A stretch of 64,000 nucleotides of DNA, taken from assembly GCA_016713135.1 (NCBI GenBank), contig JADJPR010000001.1:248001-312000 (forward strand), given 5' to 3'. The notes under the pieces were generated by a model. It was not told the DNA's origin and did not search any database. It saw only the letters and a program-made list of their open reading frames with translations. Below, one piece after another: positions 45,570-54,566 of the stretch. Source of the DNA: Rhodanobacteraceae bacterium (GTDB taxonomy: Bacteria; Pseudomonadota; Gammaproteobacteria; Xanthomonadales; SZUA-5). The translations under genes were made by a program, and so were the position numbers. How positions within the stretch are numbered: position 1 is the stretch's first letter; every line of letters starts with the position of its first letter.

Positions 45570-48448
45570 TGGCGATGCGGCACGCAGTGCGGGGCGGATT
45601 GCTGGTGTGGGCGATGGTGGCGGGCGCGGCGCAGGCGCAGTCGCTGACGGCGGTGACCGGGTTCGGCAGCAACCCCGGCGCCCTGACGATGTACAAGTAC
45701 GTGCCGGCGGGGCTGCCGGCGAATGCGCCGCTGGTGGTGGCGCTGCATGGCTGCGCGCAGAGCGCGTCCAACTACGATGCCGAGACCGGCTGGGTGCTGC
45801 TGGCGGATCGCTGGAAGTTCGCCCTGCTGTTGCCGGAGCAGACGACGTCCAACAACTCCTCGCGCTGCTTCAACTGGTTCGAGGCCGGCGACATCGCGCG
45901 TGGCGCGGGCGAGGCGCTGTCGATCAAGCAGGCGGTGGACAAGGTCCGCGGCGACCATGCCATCGATCCGGCGCGGGTCTACGTGACCGGGCTGTCGGCC
46001 GGCGCGGCGATGACCGCGGTGATGCTGGCCACCTATCCGGAGGTCTTCGCCGGCGGCGCGATCGTCGCCGGCGTGCCCTACAACTGCGGCACCGGCCTGA
46101 CCAACGCCTTCTCGTGCATGAATCCGGGCAGCGACCTGAGCCCGGCACAGTGGGGCAACAAGGTGCGCGCGGCCTCGTCGCATACCGGGCCGTGGCCGCT
46201 GGTCTCGATCTGGCATGGCGATGCCGACACCACGGTGCGCCCGGCGAACGCCAATGAACTGATGGAGCAATGGACCAACGTCCACGGCGTCGACCAGACC
46301 GCCGATGTCGAGGACACCATCGGCGGCTACCCGCACAAGGTCTACCTCAACGCGGCCGGCACCGCGGTGGTGGAGAGCTGGTCGATCACCGGCATGGGCC
46401 ACGGCACGCCGGTGGACCCGGGCACCGGCGAACGCCAGTGCGGCACCGCCGGCGCCTACATCCTCGACGTGAACATCTGCTCATCCTGGTACATCGGCAA
46501 GTACTTCGGCCTCGACAACAGCGACTCGACGCCGCCGACCGCGGCGATCACCGCGCCGGCCAACGGCGCCGGCGTCAGTGGCCAGGTCACGATCAGCGCA
46601 GCGGCCAGCGACAACGTGGGCGTGGCGCGGGTGGAGTTCCTGATCGACGGCGCGCTGGTCGCCAGCGACGCGAGTGCGCCCTACGCGCACACCTGGGACA
46701 GCGCGAGCGGGCCGAACGGCACGCGCACGCTGGTGGCGCGCGCGGTGGACGCCGCGGGCAATGTGGGCAGCTCCGCGCCGGTATCGGTGACCGTTTCCGG
46801 CGGTATCGAGGACACCACGCCACCATCCGTCAACCTGACCTTCCCGGCCAACGGCGCGACCGTTTCCGGCACGGTGCAACTGACCGCCACCGCGAGCGAC
46901 GACACCGGCGTGGCGAGTGTCGAGTTCTTCCTCGACGGCGCATCGCTCGGCAGCGGCAACCAGAGCGCGCAGGCCGGGCCATGGACGCTGGACTGGAACA
47001 CCACCGCGACGAGCGCCGGCGCGCATGCCCTGAGCGTGGTGGCGCGCGACGCGCGCGGCAACCAGACGCTGGACAACGACACCAGCGTGACGGTGAACCA
47101 GGTGGTGCTGGCGGTCGACGAGTCCTTCTCCAACCGCAATGCCGACGGCGACTACTACGACCAGACCGGCTGGAGCGGGGACTTTGCGGCCGACGGCGAC
47201 AACGCCACCGCGGGCGCGGGCCCGAGCCAGTCGGCCTATGGCTACGCCTCTTCCGGGGTGTCCTGCGCAGCGGGGTGGAAGACCAAGTTCCTGCAACGCA
47301 GCGCGGTGCTCGGCAGCGCGCCGCGGCTCTCGTATGCGCGCAAGCTGGACCTCAAGTCCGCGATCAACTCGACCACCGCCGCGCGTTTCCGCGTGCTGGT
47401 CAACGGCACGGTGTTCCACGAGAAGGCGGTGACCAACGCCAACTACAGCGACAGCGCCTGGCAGCGCTTCGACAACCTCGACCTGTCCGCCTGGGCCGGG
47501 CAGACGGTGACGCTGCGCTTCGAAGCGGCGGCCAACTCCAACGTGTGCATCGAGGCCTGGGCCAAGGCGCGCATCGACGACCTGCGCGTCGGCAATGCCA
47601 GCGAACCCACCGACGCAATCGCGCCCACGGTGAACCTCACCGCGCCGGCGAATGGCGCCAGCGTCAGCGGCAACGTCGACCTGACCGCCAGCGCCAGCGA
47701 CGCGGTGGGCGTGGTCAAGGTGGAGTTCCACGCCAACGGCAGTCTGATTGGCGTGGACCTTGCGGCGCCGTACGCCTTCACCTGGAACACCGCGGACGTG
47801 GCCAACGGCAGCTACGCGCTGATGGCCAAGGCCTTCGACGCGGCCGGCAACGTGGGCAGCGATGCGGACACCACGGTGAACGTGTCGAACGGTGGCGGCG
47901 GCGGCGCGCCGGTGATCGTCAACTTCGCTTCCGAGGCCGCCAACGACGGCTACGTCAAGGCCAATGCGAATGGCAGCAGCCCGGCGCTCGGCACGCTGGA
48001 ATCCTCGCTGGGCCTGGCCATCGGCCGCGGCACCGATGCCAAGTACAACCGCGCGCTGCTGTCCTTCGACACCAGCAGCATCCCGGACACCGCCACCATC
48101 ACCGGCGCCACCCTGATCGTGAGCTTCAACAGCGCCTCCGGCGACCCCTGGACCAACCCGGCCGGCAACACGCTGGTGATCGACCTGAAGTCCGGCTGCT
48201 TCGGCGCCTGCACCCTGGAGACCGGCGACTGGTTGTCTGCTGCCAGCGCCAGCGCGGTGGCGAACATCGTGCGCTTCACCGCCGGCACACAGAGCTCCGC
48301 GGCCTTCAGCGCGGCTGGTCTGGCCGCGATCAGCAAGACCGCCCGCACCCAGGCGCGGCTGCGCTTCAGCCAGAACCAGACCGCGGCGAACTACCTGTGG
48401 ATCGCCAGCGGCGCCAGCGCCACGCTGCGGGTGGAGTACCAGCCTTGA
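45566..48448 (+). CDS. Exported PHB-depolymerase-like esterase with Ig-like repeats
   Basis: Secreted CE1-type esterase, 960 aa. Signal peptide MMAMRHAVRGGLLVWAMVAG, cut after AAQA at about residue 24. The catalytic domain (25-320) has the oxyanion motif ALHGCAQSASNY, nucleophile Ser144 in VTGLSAGAAM, Asp in WHGDADTTV and His in GMGHGTPVD. Three Ig-like modules begin PPTAAITAPANGAGVSG, PPSVNLTFPANGATVSG and APTVNLTAPANGASVSG, with a separate beta-rich domain between the second and third. The C-terminal part (DGYVKANANG...KYNRALLSFDTSSIP) resembles DNRLRE-type carbohydrate-binding or spore-coat-like domains. A good GGGAGGGA ribosome site precedes the ATG. Substrate may be a polyester or an acylated polysaccharide. 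Confidence 0.88.
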   Translation: MMAMRHAVRGGLLVWAMVAGAAQAQSLTAVTGFGSNPGALTMYKYVPAGLPANAPLVVALHGCAQSASNYDAETGWVLLADRWKFALLLPEQTTSNNSSRCFNWFEAGDIARGAGEALSIKQAVDKVRGDHAIDPARVYVTGLSAGAAMTAVMLATYPEVFAGGAIVAGVPYNCGTGLTNAFSCMNPGSDLSPAQWGNKVRAASSHTGPWPLVSIWHGDADTTVRPANANELMEQWTNVHGVDQTADVEDTIGGYPHKVYLNAAGTAVVESWSITGMGHGTPVDPGTGERQCGTAGAYILDVNICSSWYIGKYFGLDNSDSTPPTAAITAPANGAGVSGQVTISAAASDNVGVARVEFLIDGALVASDASAPYAHTWDSASGPNGTRTLVARAVDAAGNVGSSAPVSVTVSGGIEDTTPPSVNLTFPANGATVSGTVQLTATASDDTGVASVEFFLDGASLGSGNQSAQAGPWTLDWNTTATSAGAHALSVVARDARGNQTLDNDTSVTVNQVVLAVDESFSNRNADGDYYDQTGWSGDFAADGDNATAGAGPSQSAYGYASSGVSCAAGWKTKFLQRSAVLGSAPRLSYARKLDLKSAINSTTAARFRVLVNGTVFHEKAVTNANYSDSAWQRFDNLDLSAWAGQTVTLRFEAAANSNVCIEAWAKARIDDLRVGNASEPTDAIAPTVNLTAPANGASVSGNVDLTASASDAVGVVKVEFHANGSLIGVDLAAPYAFTWNTADVANGSYALMAKAFDAAGNVGSDADTTVNVSNGGGGGAPVIVNFASEAANDGYVKANANGSSPALGTLESSLGLAIGRGTDAKYNRALLSFDTSSIPDTATITGATLIVSFNSASGDPWTNPAGNTLVIDLKSGCFGACTLETGDWLSAASASAVANIVRFTAGTQSSAAFSAAGLAAISKTARTQARLRFSQNQTAANYLWIASGASATLRVEYQP

Positions 48449-48458
48449 GGCGCCGCAC

Positions 48459-48700
48459 GTAGCCGAGCTTGCTCGGCTCGGGTGCACGGCAAGAGCGGAG
48501 CAAGCTCCGCTCTACGGCTGGATGCTTCGCGTAGAGCCGAGCTTGCTCGGCTTGGAACGTGGCGGGGCGTTAGCGGAGCAAGCTCCGCTCTACGGATGCC
48601 CCGCGTAGAGCCGAGCTTGCTCGGCTCCGGGCGCGCGTCGAAAGCGGAGCAAGCTCGAGCAAGCTCCGCTTCGCGGCCCGGCGCCTTGAGCCGAGCTTGC
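48459..48700. repeat. Array of alternating palindromic repeats
   Basis: Seven units lie between two convergent genes. Type 1, GAGCCGAGCTTGCTCGGCTC (near 48461, 48533, 48607 and a truncated copy near 48689), alternates with type 2 in the opposite orientation, GAGCGGAGCTTGCTCCGCTC (near 48493, 48571 and 48643). The two types differ at paired stem positions, so both keep a perfect hairpin. Most units are flanked by GTAGA or TCTAC. This is a REP/BIME-like array and probably also a bidirectional terminator. Confidence 0.9.
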
Positions 48701-48708
48701 GCCGCTGC

Positions 48709-50494
48709 TTACTGCTCCCACCTCAACGTGAGAGTCAACTCGCGTCCCGCCGTCGCAAATCCGCTGGCCAGGCTGTACTCGCGGTCGAAGGCGTTGCCCA
48801 GTCTTGCGGTGAGGTGCCACGCGTCGGCAAAGGCCCAGTCGGCGCGCAGGTCCAGCAGCGTGTACGAGGGCAGCTCGCCATCGAAATCGAGGCGATCGGA
48901 GGCATAGACCACGCCCCCACCCAGGCGCAGCGATTCGCTGAGCGCGTAGTCGAGGTCGACATTCGCCTTGCGCGCGGGCCGCCGCAACAGATCGCTGCCG
49001 GTGTCGGCGTTGCGCGCGTCCTGCCAGGTGGTGTTGGCTGCGAACGTCCATGCGTCGATCCGCTGCTCGAAGCTCAGCTCGACGCCGTCGACCCGGGCGC
49101 GTGCGACATTGATCGCCTGGAAGGTCTCGCCGCCCTGGTAGGCGATCAGGTCGTCGATGTCGTTGCGATAGGCGTTGATGCCGACGGTGGCGCTCGCCGA
49201 AGCGCAGGTCGAGTCCCAGTTCCAGCGCGCGCGAACGCTCCGGGTCGAGCTCCGGATTGCCGGCGAACAGCTCACCGAAACCGGGCGAATACAGCTCGTT
49301 CAGGTTCGGCGCGCGGAAGCCCTCGCCCCAGTTGGCATAGACGCGGCCGCCGTCGAAACGCCAGCCGAGCGCCGCCTGCGCGGTGGTTTCGCCGCCGAAG
49401 GTTTCATGATCGTCGTAGCGCAGCGCGCCTTCGTATTCGAACGCGCCGCGGCTGCCCTGCCAGCCGACGAATGCGGCGTGGTGGGCGAGCGACTCGTCGA
49501 ACACCGCCACCGGGCCGGCGAAGGTGTCGACATTGCTGCCGTGCTCGCGCTGCAGGTTGACGCCGAACACCAGGTGCTCGGCGCCGCCGACGGCCACGTC
49601 GTGGACCCAGTCGAGGTTCTCGCGGCGGGTCAGGAAGCGCGCGAAGTAGGCCGGCGTGTCGAGGTCGTCGCGCGCGCCGCCGAGGGTCAGGCGGTGCATC
49701 CAGCCGCTCGCCAGGGGGCCTTCCAGGGTGGCGGCGATGGCGTGCTGGTCGACCGCCGTCTCGCCCTGGTCGAACTCCACGTCCTGGCGCGTGACGAGGC
49801 CGCTGAAACCGAGGCGCTGGGTGCCGAGTTCGATGCGCCCGCGCAAGCCGAGGTTGCGGTGGCTGTAGCCGTCGTCGTCGGGATCGTAGCCGAAGGCGCC
49901 GGGCAGCGAGGCAGAGAAACCGGCGTACTCCTCGCCGCCGAGTTGCACGCTGAAAGCGCCGCGCTCGTCGCCGGCACCGTATGCGGCGGCCGCTGCGGTG
50001 CGGCCGTGGCTGCCCACGCGCAGCAGGCCGGCCGGGCCGCTGCGCTCGCGGGTGGTGATCGCGATCACGCCGCTGATCGCATCGGAACCGAAGTAGGTGG
50101 CGCGCGGACCGCGGATGATCTCGATGCGCTCGATCTGGTCCAGCGGCAGGTGTTCGAAGGCAGCCGCGCCGGTGTTGGCGCTGGCCACGCGCACGCCGTC
50201 GACCAGGAACAGCACATGGTTGGAATTGCCGCCGCGCAGGAACAGGCTGGTCTGCTGGCCGGAACCGCCGGTGCGGGCGAGGTCGACGCCGGGCTGGCGG
50301 CGCAGCAGTTCCAGCAGGTCCGGCGCGCCGCTGGCGTCGATCTGCGCGCGGTCGATCACGCTGACCTCGGCGAGCACATCGGCGGCGGCCTGCGGCCGGC
50401 GGCTGGCGGTCACGGTGACCGCGTCGAGGGCTTCGGCTTCAGGGTTGGACAAAGGCAGGGCGGCCAGCAGGGCCACCGTCAGGGACACACTCAT
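48709..50494 (-). CDS. btuB: BtuB-type TonB-dependent receptor (frameshifted)
   Basis: Outer-membrane cobalamin-type receptor of about 594 aa. Signal peptide MSVSLTVALLAALPL; TonB box in LDAVTVTASRR; plug with LLELLRRQPGVDLARTGGSG, SLFLRGGNSNHVLFLVDGVR and IEIIRGPRATYFGSDAISGV. The barrel ends NAFDREYSLASGF...LRWEQ. The frame shifts by one base near 49197, between LGLDLRFGE and the following NAYRNDIDDLIAYQGG. An alternative GTG start lies at 50521. A cobalamin riboswitch upstream supports B12 or another corrinoid as the ligand. Confidence 0.87.
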
Positions 50495-50651
50495 CAGGAC
50501 TCTCCAGTTGAAAACGCACACCCGCGGTTGCTGCAGGGCGGCGCGGAGAGATGAGGAGATTCGCGGCGACGACGGCGGACCGGCGGCGGACGAACCACCG
50601 CCGCCCTCCGCGACGCCGATCGACGACCCGCGGCGGGAAGCTGCGGGTCCT

Positions 50652-50845
50652 CGTGAAGGCCGGTCTCCGGGCTCGTCGTCGCGAGAGCTTCGCGACCGCA
50701 GCGCCTTCCCACATCCGATGTCGATGCAGTGGCTTTCGCTGCGGACCCACGCGCGGACGCGCGGGCAGACCTACCGTTGCGGGGGCAGCGCCGGTGTTCG
50801 ACCGGCTTCCCGTTTCACCCGCCGTCCCCAGATTGCGGACGACGG
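50652..50845 (-). promoter_or_regulatory. Cobalamin riboswitch upstream of btuB
   Basis: Read on the minus strand, the conserved elements appear in order: GGGTGAAACGGGAAGCCGGT, GCGCTGCCCCCGCAACGGTA (the B12 box region), AAAGCCACTG, GTGGGAAGGCG and GAGCCCGGAGACCGGCC. This is the classical cobalamin riboswitch order. Adenosylcobalamin binding would reduce receptor expression. Confidence 0.93.
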
Positions 50846-50981
50846 ACACCTTCAGAGCGGAGCGGACGATAGCGCAAAGCGGGGGGTGACGTGAGTTGCA
50901 CGTGATGGTCCGGCGTGGGCTCGGGCGAACGGACCCGGGGCGGCCAGGGTGTTCGGGACGGCGGCGCCAGGCAAGCTCGGG

Positions 50982-51218
50982 CTGGTGTGGTGTTCCGTAA
51001 TTACCTTGAATTATTTCCGCGCCTTTTGCGCCGATGCGGCGTTGCTCGTCGTCGCCATAGCCCTGCTATGACCTCCGGTTCCGGCCCGCAACCAGTTGCG
51101 GGCGTTCAGCGGCGCGCGGCATGCCGCGCAAGCCGCCGGCTTTCACCCTCCTCTCGCCTTGCCTCGCCGCAAAATTCATCGGAAATTTCTTCAACTTAAT
51201 TACGGAACACCACACTAG
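50982..51218. mobile_element. MITE copy 1 (237 bp, perfect terminal inverted repeats)
   Basis: The ends are TGTGGTGTTCCGTAATTA and its reverse complement, preceded by CTGG and followed by CTAG (a likely CTAG target duplication with one change). Inside are no transposase motifs, only a GC-rich core with the palindrome CCCGCAACCAGTTGCGGG. It matches the copy at 58648-58886, in opposite orientation, with only a two-base length difference and very few changes. It lies 18 bases beyond the stop of the sigma-factor gene. Confidence 0.9.
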
Positions 51219-51235
51219 CCTCGCTCGCCACCGGG

Positions 51236-51895
51236 CTAGCGCCGCAGCTGCTGCCACTCGCGCTCGGCGGTGGCGGCGTCCACGCAGAGCTCGGCGAGCG
51301 CCTCGCGCATCGCGCCCGCGAGGCGCTCGCGCAGGCGCTTGAGCTCCACCGCCAGGGTGTTCGCCGGCACCCCCAGCCGCTGCGACAACTCCGCCAAATC
51401 GCCCTTGGCCGGTGGCGAGGCCAGCAGTGGCAGCAGTGCGTCGCAGATCTCGCGGCGCCCGCGCGCAGCGTAGGCGGCGCGCAGGCGGTCCAGGCCCTGC
51501 TGCGTCAGCGCGACCAGGAAGCGCGAATCGAAGGCGCGCTGGGGATCGCTGGCCGGATCGGCGTCTTCCAGCGGAGCATCCACATCGATTTCATCCGTGG
51601 CCAGCCGCCGCTTGTCGCGCCAGTGCCCGACATGGCGCTTGAGCATCACCAGCAGGAAGCCACGGAAGCTGCCGAACTCGGGATCCGCGCGCGAAAACCA
51701 CGCGTGCTCCCAGCTTTGGGTGAGGAATGCCTGCAGCGCATCTTCGGCCTCATCCGCCCCCAGGCGCGCGCGCAGGTAGGCGCGCATCGCCGGCTGGTAG
51801 GCCCGCGCCAGCGCCGCAAACGCCCCGCGCCGGTCCACCTGCGACAGCGCGCTGCCGCGGATCAGGCTCCATTGGGTCGAAGGGAATTCGGCCAT
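51236..51895 (-). CDS. ECF-type RNA polymerase sigma factor
   Basis: The 219-aa product starts MAEFPSTQWSLIRGSALSQV. The FPSTQWS opening is typical of ECF sigma factors of the group linked to Ser/Thr kinases in Planctomycetes and some Xanthomonadales. Region 2 includes YLRARLGADEAEDALQAFLT and FGSFRGFLLVMLKRHVGHWR; region 4 includes LAELSQRLGVPANTLAVELK followed by RLRERL, the helix-turn-helix. No anti-sigma gene is adjacent. In this window the candidate partners are the FHA proteins and kinase at 53.9-58.6 kb. Confidence 0.82.
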   Translation of the reverse strand: MAEFPSTQWSLIRGSALSQVDRRGAFAALARAYQPAMRAYLRARLGADEAEDALQAFLTQSWEHAWFSRADPEFGSFRGFLLVMLKRHVGHWRDKRRLATDEIDVDAPLEDADPASDPQRAFDSRFLVALTQQGLDRLRAAYAARGRREICDALLPLLASPPAKGDLAELSQRLGVPANTLAVELKRLRERLAGAMREALAELCVDAATAEREWQQLRR

Positions 51896-51931
51896 GGGTG
51901 GATGCTGGCAGGAATGGGCGCGCGGAGCGAG

Positions 51932-52110
51932 CCGGCACGGGGCACGGGGCACGGGGGGCTGTGGGGCAGGGGGCAGGAGAGGCCCGCATGGCCAAACGCC
52001 TGGGGCCAACAGCTTGCTCCCAGCAGGAACGCCGGAGGGATCAGCGGCTCAGCCATCCCGAAGCTGGGTTGCGAGCCCCTCCTGCCCCCGCCCCGTGCCC
52101 CGGCCCACAC
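51932..52110. repeat. Inverted-repeat element G with GGGGCAC arms
   Basis: The left arm (51933-51981) is three GGGGCAC words, then GGGCAGGGGGCAGGAGAGG. The right arm (52076-52108) is the reverse complement, CCCCTCCTGCCCCCGCCCCG followed by TGCCCC. The core starts GAGAGGCCCGCATGGCC, resembling element F. It separates the divergent sigma-factor and glyoxalase genes, and their promoters would lie in or around it. Confidence 0.85.
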
Positions 52111-52155
52111 CTTCATGTCAGCCTTCCGCCCCCCGCACCCCCTGGATCGCCGCCG

Positions 52156-52539
52156 ATGCAACTTGCCCTGACCACCCTGGTGGTGGCCGACTACGACGCG
52201 GCGATCGCCTGGTTCTGCGGCGCGCTGGGCTTCGTGCTGCGCGCCGATGAGCCGCGCGGCGAGGGCAAGCGCTGGGTGGTGGTGGGGCCTGACGGCGGTG
52301 GCGGCGGCTTGCTGCTGGCGCGCGCGGTGGGCGATGCGCAGCGGGCGCGTGTCGGCGACCAGACCGGCGGGCGGGTGGCCTTCTTTGCGCAGACCCGCGA
52401 CTTCCATGGCGACTACCAGCGCATGCGCGCCTTCGGAGTGGACTTCTGCGAGGAGCCGCGCCACGAGGACTACGGCTGGGTGGTGGTGTTCCGCGATCTC
52501 TGCGGCAACCGCTGGGACCTGCTGGAGCAGCGCGCATGA
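52156..52539 (+). CDS. Glyoxalase/bleomycin-resistance-family (VOC) protein
   Basis: Small cytoplasmic VOC-fold protein of 127 aa. The product starts MQLALTTLVVADYDAAIAWF, typical of the first beta-alpha-beta-beta-beta unit, and ends GWVVVFRDLCGNRWDLLEQR, where the conserved Glu is a metal ligand. Substrate is unknown. The stop overlaps the start of the following membrane-protein gene, so the two are coupled. Confidence 0.85.
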   Translation: MQLALTTLVVADYDAAIAWFCGALGFVLRADEPRGEGKRWVVVGPDGGGGGLLLARAVGDAQRARVGDQTGGRVAFFAQTRDFHGDYQRMRAFGVDFCEEPRHEDYGWVVVFRDLCGNRWDLLEQRA

Positions 52540-53291
52540 TGCTGCTCGCGCTGAAACTGCTGCTGGTGCCGACGCTGATCGCGCTGGTGACCCTCGCTGG
52601 GCGTCGCTGGGGCCCGGGCGTGGCCGGCTGGCTGTCGGCCTTCCCGATCCTGTCGGGACCGATCCTCTTGATCCTGGCGCTGGAACAGGGCCCGGCTTTT
52701 GCCGCCGATGCCGCGCACGGCACCTTGCTGGCGGTGCTGGCGATCCTGGTGTTCAGCCTCGCCTACGCATGGACCGCGCAACGCCGGCCCTGGCCGGACT
52801 GCATGCTGATCGCGCTGTCCTGCTACGGCCTGGCGGTGCTTGGGTTGCGCGAGATGCCGAGCAGCCTGCCGGTGTCCTTTGGCGCGGTGATCGCAGCGCT
52901 GCTGCTGGCGCCGCTGGCGTTCCCGGCGGTACCGCGCTGGGTGACCGGGCGCAGCCAGCGCAACGACCTGCCCTGGCGCATGGCTGCGGCGGCGGCGCTC
53001 GTCTTGCTGGTCAGCGCGGTTGCGGCGGCGGTCGGTCCGCGCCTGGCCGGCCTGCTGGCGATGTTCCCGGTGATGAGCACCGTGCTGGTCGGCTTCAGCC
53101 ACCGCCAGTCCGGCGGTGCCTTCGCGGTGAGACTGCTGCGTGGCATGGTCGCCGGCTACTACGCCTTTGCCTGCTTCTGCGCGGTGCTGGCGCAGTTGCT
53201 GGCCGGGCAGGGCATCGCGCTGGCCTTCGCGGCGGCGCTGGCGGTGGCATTGCCGATGCACTGGCTGGCGCGGCGCTTCGTGCCTGCCTGA
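52536..53291 (+). CDS. Integral membrane protein, about eight helices
   Basis: The 251-aa product starts MMLLALKLLLVPTLIALVTL and is almost entirely hydrophobic, with two similar halves: GWLSAFPILSGPILLILALE in the first and GLLAMFPVMSTVLVGFSHRQ in the second. This suggests an internal duplication of a four-helix unit, as in small transporters. I do not recognise a characterised family. It overlaps the upstream glyoxalase-family gene by four bases. Confidence 0.78.
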   Translation: MMLLALKLLLVPTLIALVTLAGRRWGPGVAGWLSAFPILSGPILLILALEQGPAFAADAAHGTLLAVLAILVFSLAYAWTAQRRPWPDCMLIALSCYGLAVLGLREMPSSLPVSFGAVIAALLLAPLAFPAVPRWVTGRSQRNDLPWRMAAAAALVLLVSAVAAAVGPRLAGLLAMFPVMSTVLVGFSHRQSGGAFAVRLLRGMVAGYYAFACFCAVLAQLLAGQGIALAFAAALAVALPMHWLARRFVPA

Positions 53292-53330
53292 GCGGCGCTA
53301 TGCTGGCTCCGACATCTCCGGAGAGTGCCG

Positions 53331-53825
53331 ATGGCCGCGAAGCCCGCCAGCGTCGATGAGTATCTCGCCTCCCTGCCGGAAGACCGCCGGCAGGTGGCCG
53401 AGGCGGTACGCAAGGTGATTCTCGCCAACCTCGACAGCGGGTTCGAGGAAGGCCTGCAGTACGGGATGATCGGCTACTACGTGCCGCACCGGGTGTTCCC
53501 GGCCGGCTATCACTGCGACCCGAGACAGCCGCTCCCGTACGCCGCGCTGGCCTCGCAGAAGAACCACCTCAGCCTGCACCTGATGGGCCTTTACATCAGC
53601 CCCGAGACCGACGCGGAAGGCGAGAACCCGGAGACCCGCTGGTTCCGGCAGGCCTGGGCCGCCACCGGCAAGAAGCTCGACCTCGGCAAGGCCTGCCTGC
53701 GCTTCAAGAAGGTCGACGACCTTGCCCTCGACGTCCTCGGCGAGGCCTTCCGCCGCCTGCCGGCGCAGCGCTACATCGAGCGCTACCAGGCGGTGCGGGC
53801 GTTGGGGAAGGGGCGTGGGAAGTAG
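53331..53825 (+). CDS. DUF1801-family protein
   Basis: The 164-aa product starts MAAKPASVDEYLASLPEDRR. The YLASLPEDRRQVAEAVRKVI helix, FEEGLQYGMIGYYVPH and LASQKNHLSLHLMGLYI blocks identify the DUF1801/YdhG-like fold (a cytoplasmic alpha/beta protein of unknown function). A GTG at 53325 is an alternative start. It follows the membrane-protein gene by 39 bases and could be in the same operon. I see nothing unusual. Confidence 0.83.
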   Translation: MAAKPASVDEYLASLPEDRRQVAEAVRKVILANLDSGFEEGLQYGMIGYYVPHRVFPAGYHCDPRQPLPYAALASQKNHLSLHLMGLYISPETDAEGENPETRWFRQAWAATGKKLDLGKACLRFKKVDDLALDVLGEAFRRLPAQRYIERYQAVRALGKGRGK

Positions 53826-53948
53826 CGAATACGGCAGCGTGGCCAGGTATTGGCGCTGCTTGAAACGTCATCGGCAGCGAGGAAGGAGAAGGGCGCCGGG
53901 CGGACGGCATCGTTCATCAAGCGCCTTGCAGGGGGCAGGCGCGCCCGA

Positions 53949-54305
53949 TCAGATCCCGCCGCCGCTGCGCTGCGACTGGCCAGTGGCGAAGAACTCCAGC
54001 GACAAGGCGCCGACGCGCAAGTCGAAGTCGCCCGCGTTGGCGATTCGCCGGATGCGCCGGTTGCCTAGCCAGACGCCGTTGGTCGAGCCGAGGTCAGTGA
54101 CCACCACGCCGCTTTCGAGCACCTCGATCTCCGCGTGCCAGCGCGACACCGTCGGATGGCTGAGGCGCAGCTCGGCGTCCTGCGCACGACCGATCCGGTA
54201 TCGCCCGGCGGCGAGCGTCCATTGCAGGTCCGGGCGATCGGGGTGACGCACCCGGTAGCCGCCATCGGACGCGGGCGAATCAGGGCGGGGCAGGGACAGC
54301 GACAT
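53949..54305 (-). CDS. Single FHA-domain protein, 118 aa
   Basis: Phosphothreonine-binding adaptor made of little more than one forkhead-associated domain. The motifs YRIGRAQDAELRLSHPTVSR, WHAEIEVLES and VTDLGSTNGVWLGNRRI cover the conserved GR, SR-x-H and N-G phosphopeptide contacts. The product starts MSLSLPRPDSPASDGGYRVR. It is divergent from the FHA-AAA+ gene and near a Ser/Thr kinase, so it probably reads phosphorylation by that kinase. The 261-base gap to the divergent gene holds no other gene and should contain both promoters. Confidence 0.85.
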   Translation of the reverse strand: MSLSLPRPDSPASDGGYRVRHPDRPDLQWTLAAGRYRIGRAQDAELRLSHPTVSRWHAEIEVLESGVVVTDLGSTNGVWLGNRRIRRIANAGDFDLRVGALSLEFFATGQSQRSGGGI

Positions 54306-54566
54306 TCGGAATTCACCAGGCCGACTTGTGGAAGTCCCGCCTGCAAGCAGCTTGCCAGCTGCCGCCTGGCGCAGGCGGAATGGCCGGCGCGCGCTCGCCT
54401 GCCGCGTGAGCGTTCGCGAACCTGAACTGGCAGCCCGCCCGGCCGCGGGCAGTGTTCCGCCAGTGCGAACGGGCCGCCTGCGGCCTGACCCCGGTCAGCG
54501 GCGGGCGATTGCGCATGGATATATCCTCGGGCCAAGGTCAGATCGTCCTGCCAGGGTTCATCCCGC

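Noticed and set aside
48459..48700. Alternating palindromes considered as a CRISPR array
   Set aside because: Units alternate in orientation and spacers are short and irregular, as in REP/BIME arrays.
50987..51220. Small peptides readable within the MITEs (for example ending ...NLITEHHTS)
   Set aside because: They arise from the terminal inverted repeat in both copies and have no start context.
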